Shown here piece after piece: positions 6,225 through 7,466 of a DNA stretch of 7,466 nt (positions are counted from its first letter, which is position 1; each line of letters starts with the position of its first letter). Under the pieces are notes generated by a model. That model was given only the letters and a program-made list of their open reading frames with translations, searched no databases and was not told the DNA's origin. Made by a program: the position numbers and the translations under genes. Source of the stretch: Bacteroidota bacterium (GTDB lineage: Bacteria; Bacteroidota; Bacteroidia; Flavobacteriales_D; Crocinitomicaceae); the NCBI GenBank assembly GCA_016866375.1, contig VGMK01000099.1:1-7466 (forward strand). The letters run 5' to 3'.

Positions 6225-6536
6225 ATGTACGCAATTGTAGAGATAGCAGGGCAGCAATTTAAAGTGCAGAAAGACCAAAAGGTATTCGTACACAGATTAT
6301 CGGCTGAAACTGGTTCAAAAATTGAATTTGACCGCGTTTTGTTGGTGGATAATGGTGGAAAAATTACTGTAGGCGCCCCGGCTATAGATGGTGCAAAAGT
6401 GACTGCAGAGGTACTTGACCATGTTAAAGGAGATAAAGTCATTGTTTTCAAGAAGAAAAGAAGAAAAGGCTATCAAAAAAGCAATGGTCATCGCCAACAA
6501 TTTACAGCGATAAGCATCAAAAGTATCAAAGCATAA
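6225..6536 (+). CDS. rplU: 50S ribosomal protein L21 (bL21)
   Basis: L21 is a small 50S subunit protein that binds 23S rRNA. The 103-residue product is the same length as E. coli L21 and begins MYAIVEIAGQQFKVQ, the classic family start. The conserved basic C-terminal signature is present (about 75-91: a KKKRRKGY run, then GHRQ at 88-91). It is the first gene of a two-gene unit with rpmA, as in most bacteria. The promoter ends 26 bases before the ATG. The short leader shows no Shine-Dalgarno sequence and is A/T-rich, as is common for Bacteroidota ribosomal protein genes. Nothing odd is seen. Confidence 0.97.
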   Translation: MYAIVEIAGQQFKVQKDQKVFVHRLSAETGSKIEFDRVLLVDNGGKITVGAPAIDGAKVTAEVLDHVKGDKVIVFKKKRRKGYQKSNGHRQQFTAISIKSIKA

Positions 6537-6563
6537 TATCGTTAAGCAAAAAATAATAAGAAA

Positions 6564-6836
6564 ATGGCACATAAAAAAGGAGTTGGAAGTTCGAAAAACG
6601 GTCGTGAGTCTCACAGCAAACGTTTAGGTGTGAAAATTTTTGGAGGACAAGCAGCTATTGCTGGAAATATTATTGTTCGTCAAAGAGGGACGCAACACCA
6701 TCCAGGCAACAATGTGGGTATTGGTAAAGACCATACTTTATTTGCTTTAACAGATGGTTTAGTAGAATTTCGTAAGAAAAAAGACAATCGTTCATTTGTT
6801 TCTGTTGTTCCGTTTGAAAAAGGAGCCGAAGCATAA
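6564..6836 (+). CDS. rpmA: 50S ribosomal protein L27 (bL27)
   Basis: L27 sits near the peptidyl transferase centre, where its flexible N-terminus contacts tRNA. The 90-residue protein begins MAHKKGVGSSKNGRES, so it has the mature Gram-negative-type N-terminus without the cleavable extension found in Firmicutes. The family signature is visible as GNIIVRQRGTQHHPG (34-48); His45 occupies a position that is usually aromatic in the motif. GKDHTLFAL (54-62) and a basic, beta-rich C-terminus follow. It lies 27 bases after rplU, with an A-rich leader (AATAATAAGAAA) directly before the ATG, and is followed 22 bases later by a strong terminator, closing the operon. Confidence 0.97.
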   Translation: MAHKKGVGSSKNGRESHSKRLGVKIFGGQAAIAGNIIVRQRGTQHHPGNNVGIGKDHTLFALTDGLVEFRKKKDNRSFVSVVPFEKGAEA

Positions 6837-6858
6837 TTGAATCCATAATTTTAAGAAG

Positions 6859-6885
6859 GCTGTTCTCGCGAACAGCTTTTTTTTT
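6859..6885 (+). terminator. Rho-independent terminator of rplU-rpmA
   Basis: GCTGTTC (6859-6865), a TCGC loop and GAACAGC (6870-6876) form a perfect 7-bp stem, followed at once by nine T (6877-6885). A/G bases at 6856-6858 can extend the stem by pairing with the first T residues. It lies 22 bases after the rpmA stop and points along the same strand, so the operon very probably ends here. Confidence 0.92.
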
Positions 6886-6971
6886 GCTTGAAATAACAAT
6901 TAACCGTTTCACTTGATCGATAAAGCGCAATAAGTATCCATTGATAGAATGCAATTACAAAATTTCTCTCT

Positions 6972-6979
6972 TAAATTTG
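6972..6979 (+). promoter_or_regulatory. Possible -7 promoter element just before lnt
   Basis: TAAATTTG is an exact match to the Bacteroidota TAnnTTTG -7 element and ends four bases before the lnt ATG. No TTG lies at a proper distance upstream; the nearest, at 6941-6943, is 28 bases away. This is therefore only a half-supported promoter, but lnt must have its own start because a strong terminator precedes it. If used, it would give a transcript with almost no leader. Confidence 0.3.
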
Positions 6980-6983
6980 TCGT

Positions 6984-7466
6984 ATGACTGCTCTCTCATT
7001 AAAACATCGTTACGGATTATCTTCTTTGACGGGTGTTTTGCTCACTATCTCCTTTCCATTCAGTGGTAGTTTAACGCCGCTCATCTTCATTGCTTGGATT
7101 CCATTGCTTCTTGTTGAAAACAATTTGTCAGAAAAATCAAAAAGTGGGCGACATGTATTCGTACATGCCTATTGGAGTTTTTTTATTTACAATTTGGGAA
7201 GCAACTGGTGGATTTGGAATTCTACCTCAGTTGGAGGAATATTGGCCTTTGTTTTCAATTCGTTACTGATGGCCTTGGCCTTTCTTCTTTTTCATTTTCT
7301 GCGTAAACGCAGTGCTCCGTCCTATAATTTTTTACTTTTTCCTACAGTTTGGGTAGCCTTTGAGTTCTGTCATTACAATTGGGAATTATCACATCCTTGG
7401 CTGACCATGGGTAATATTTTTTCAGAATTACCCAATTGGATTCAATGGTATGAATTCACAGGGGTC
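6984..7466 (+). CDS. lnt: Apolipoprotein N-acyltransferase Lnt, N-terminal 161 residues (runs off the right edge)
   Basis: Lnt transfers an acyl chain from a phospholipid to the N-terminal cysteine of diacylated apolipoproteins in the inner membrane, the last step of lipoprotein maturation. The visible part is the multi-helix membrane domain: hydrophobic segments at about 10-25, 30-44, 58-76, 83-106 and 114-130. The diagnostic stretch NWELSHPWLTMGN (132-144), followed by NWIQWYEFTG (151-160), matches the end of the membrane region in Bacteroidota Lnt. The periplasmic nitrilase-like domain with the Glu-Lys-Cys triad lies outside the window, so catalytic integrity cannot be judged. The ATG at 6984 is the first start, because an in-frame TAA lies at 6972-6974. 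The gene follows the rpmA terminator by 98 bases and should be a separate transcription unit. Confidence 0.92.
   Translation, partial: MTALSLKHRYGLSSLTGVLLTISFPFSGSLTPLIFIAWIPLLLVENNLSEKSKSGRHVFVHAYWSFFIYNLGSNWWIWNSTSVGGILAFVFNSLLMALAFLLFHFLRKRSAPSYNFLLFPTVWVAFEFCHYNWELSHPWLTMGNIFSELPNWIQWYEFTGV

Noticed and set aside
6670..6954. Minus-strand open frame of 94 codons across the end of rpmA and the terminator
   Set aside because: It is antisense to a highly conserved ribosomal protein gene and reads through its terminator, with no family resemblance.

Overview
The window reads as chromosomal DNA from a member of the Bacteroidota, probably a Flavobacteriia-like lineage; no genus can be named from the sequence alone. 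The evidence is an AT-rich composition, a textbook Bacteroidota promoter (TTTG, 19 bases, TAACTTTG) in front of rplU, A-rich rather than Shine-Dalgarno-type leaders at several genes, a division transpeptidase with a C-terminal PASTA domain, and an FtsL-like protein between rsmH and ftsI. Almost all of the window is core housekeeping DNA. I see no phage, insertion sequence, CRISPR array, defence system, tRNA or rRNA.

Left part (1-4954, minus strand): the start of the division and cell wall (dcw) cluster, in transcription order mraZ, rsmH (mraW), an ftsL-like gene, ftsI and murE. MurE runs off the left edge after 364 codons. The genes are packed as one translational unit: mraZ and rsmH overlap by 11 bases, and the next three junctions are 4-base ATGA overlaps. 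Together they encode a transcriptional regulator of the cluster, a 16S rRNA methyltransferase, a divisome scaffold protein, the septal peptidoglycan transpeptidase and a cytoplasmic peptidoglycan precursor ligase.

Middle (4955-5209): a 255-base divergent intergenic region. It holds two pairs of 10-base-spaced GTGG(T/G)A repeats pointing in opposite directions, one toward mraZ and one toward the rightward gene. Both resemble known MraZ operator repeats. Between them lies a set of overlapping inverted repeats. This is the least ordinary part of the window.

Right part (5210-7466, plus strand): a 10-helix EamA/DMT-family membrane transporter of unknown substrate; then rplU and rpmA (50S proteins L21 and L27) with a clear promoter and a strong intrinsic terminator; then the first 161 codons of lnt (apolipoprotein N-acyltransferase), which runs off the right edge. 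The transporter gene and lnt each have an exact TAnnTTTG motif ending four bases before the start codon, which suggests very short or absent 5' leaders.

I do not find a convincing new biological system here. The leads worth testing are the possible two-way MraZ control of the divergent region and the possible leaderless transcripts.
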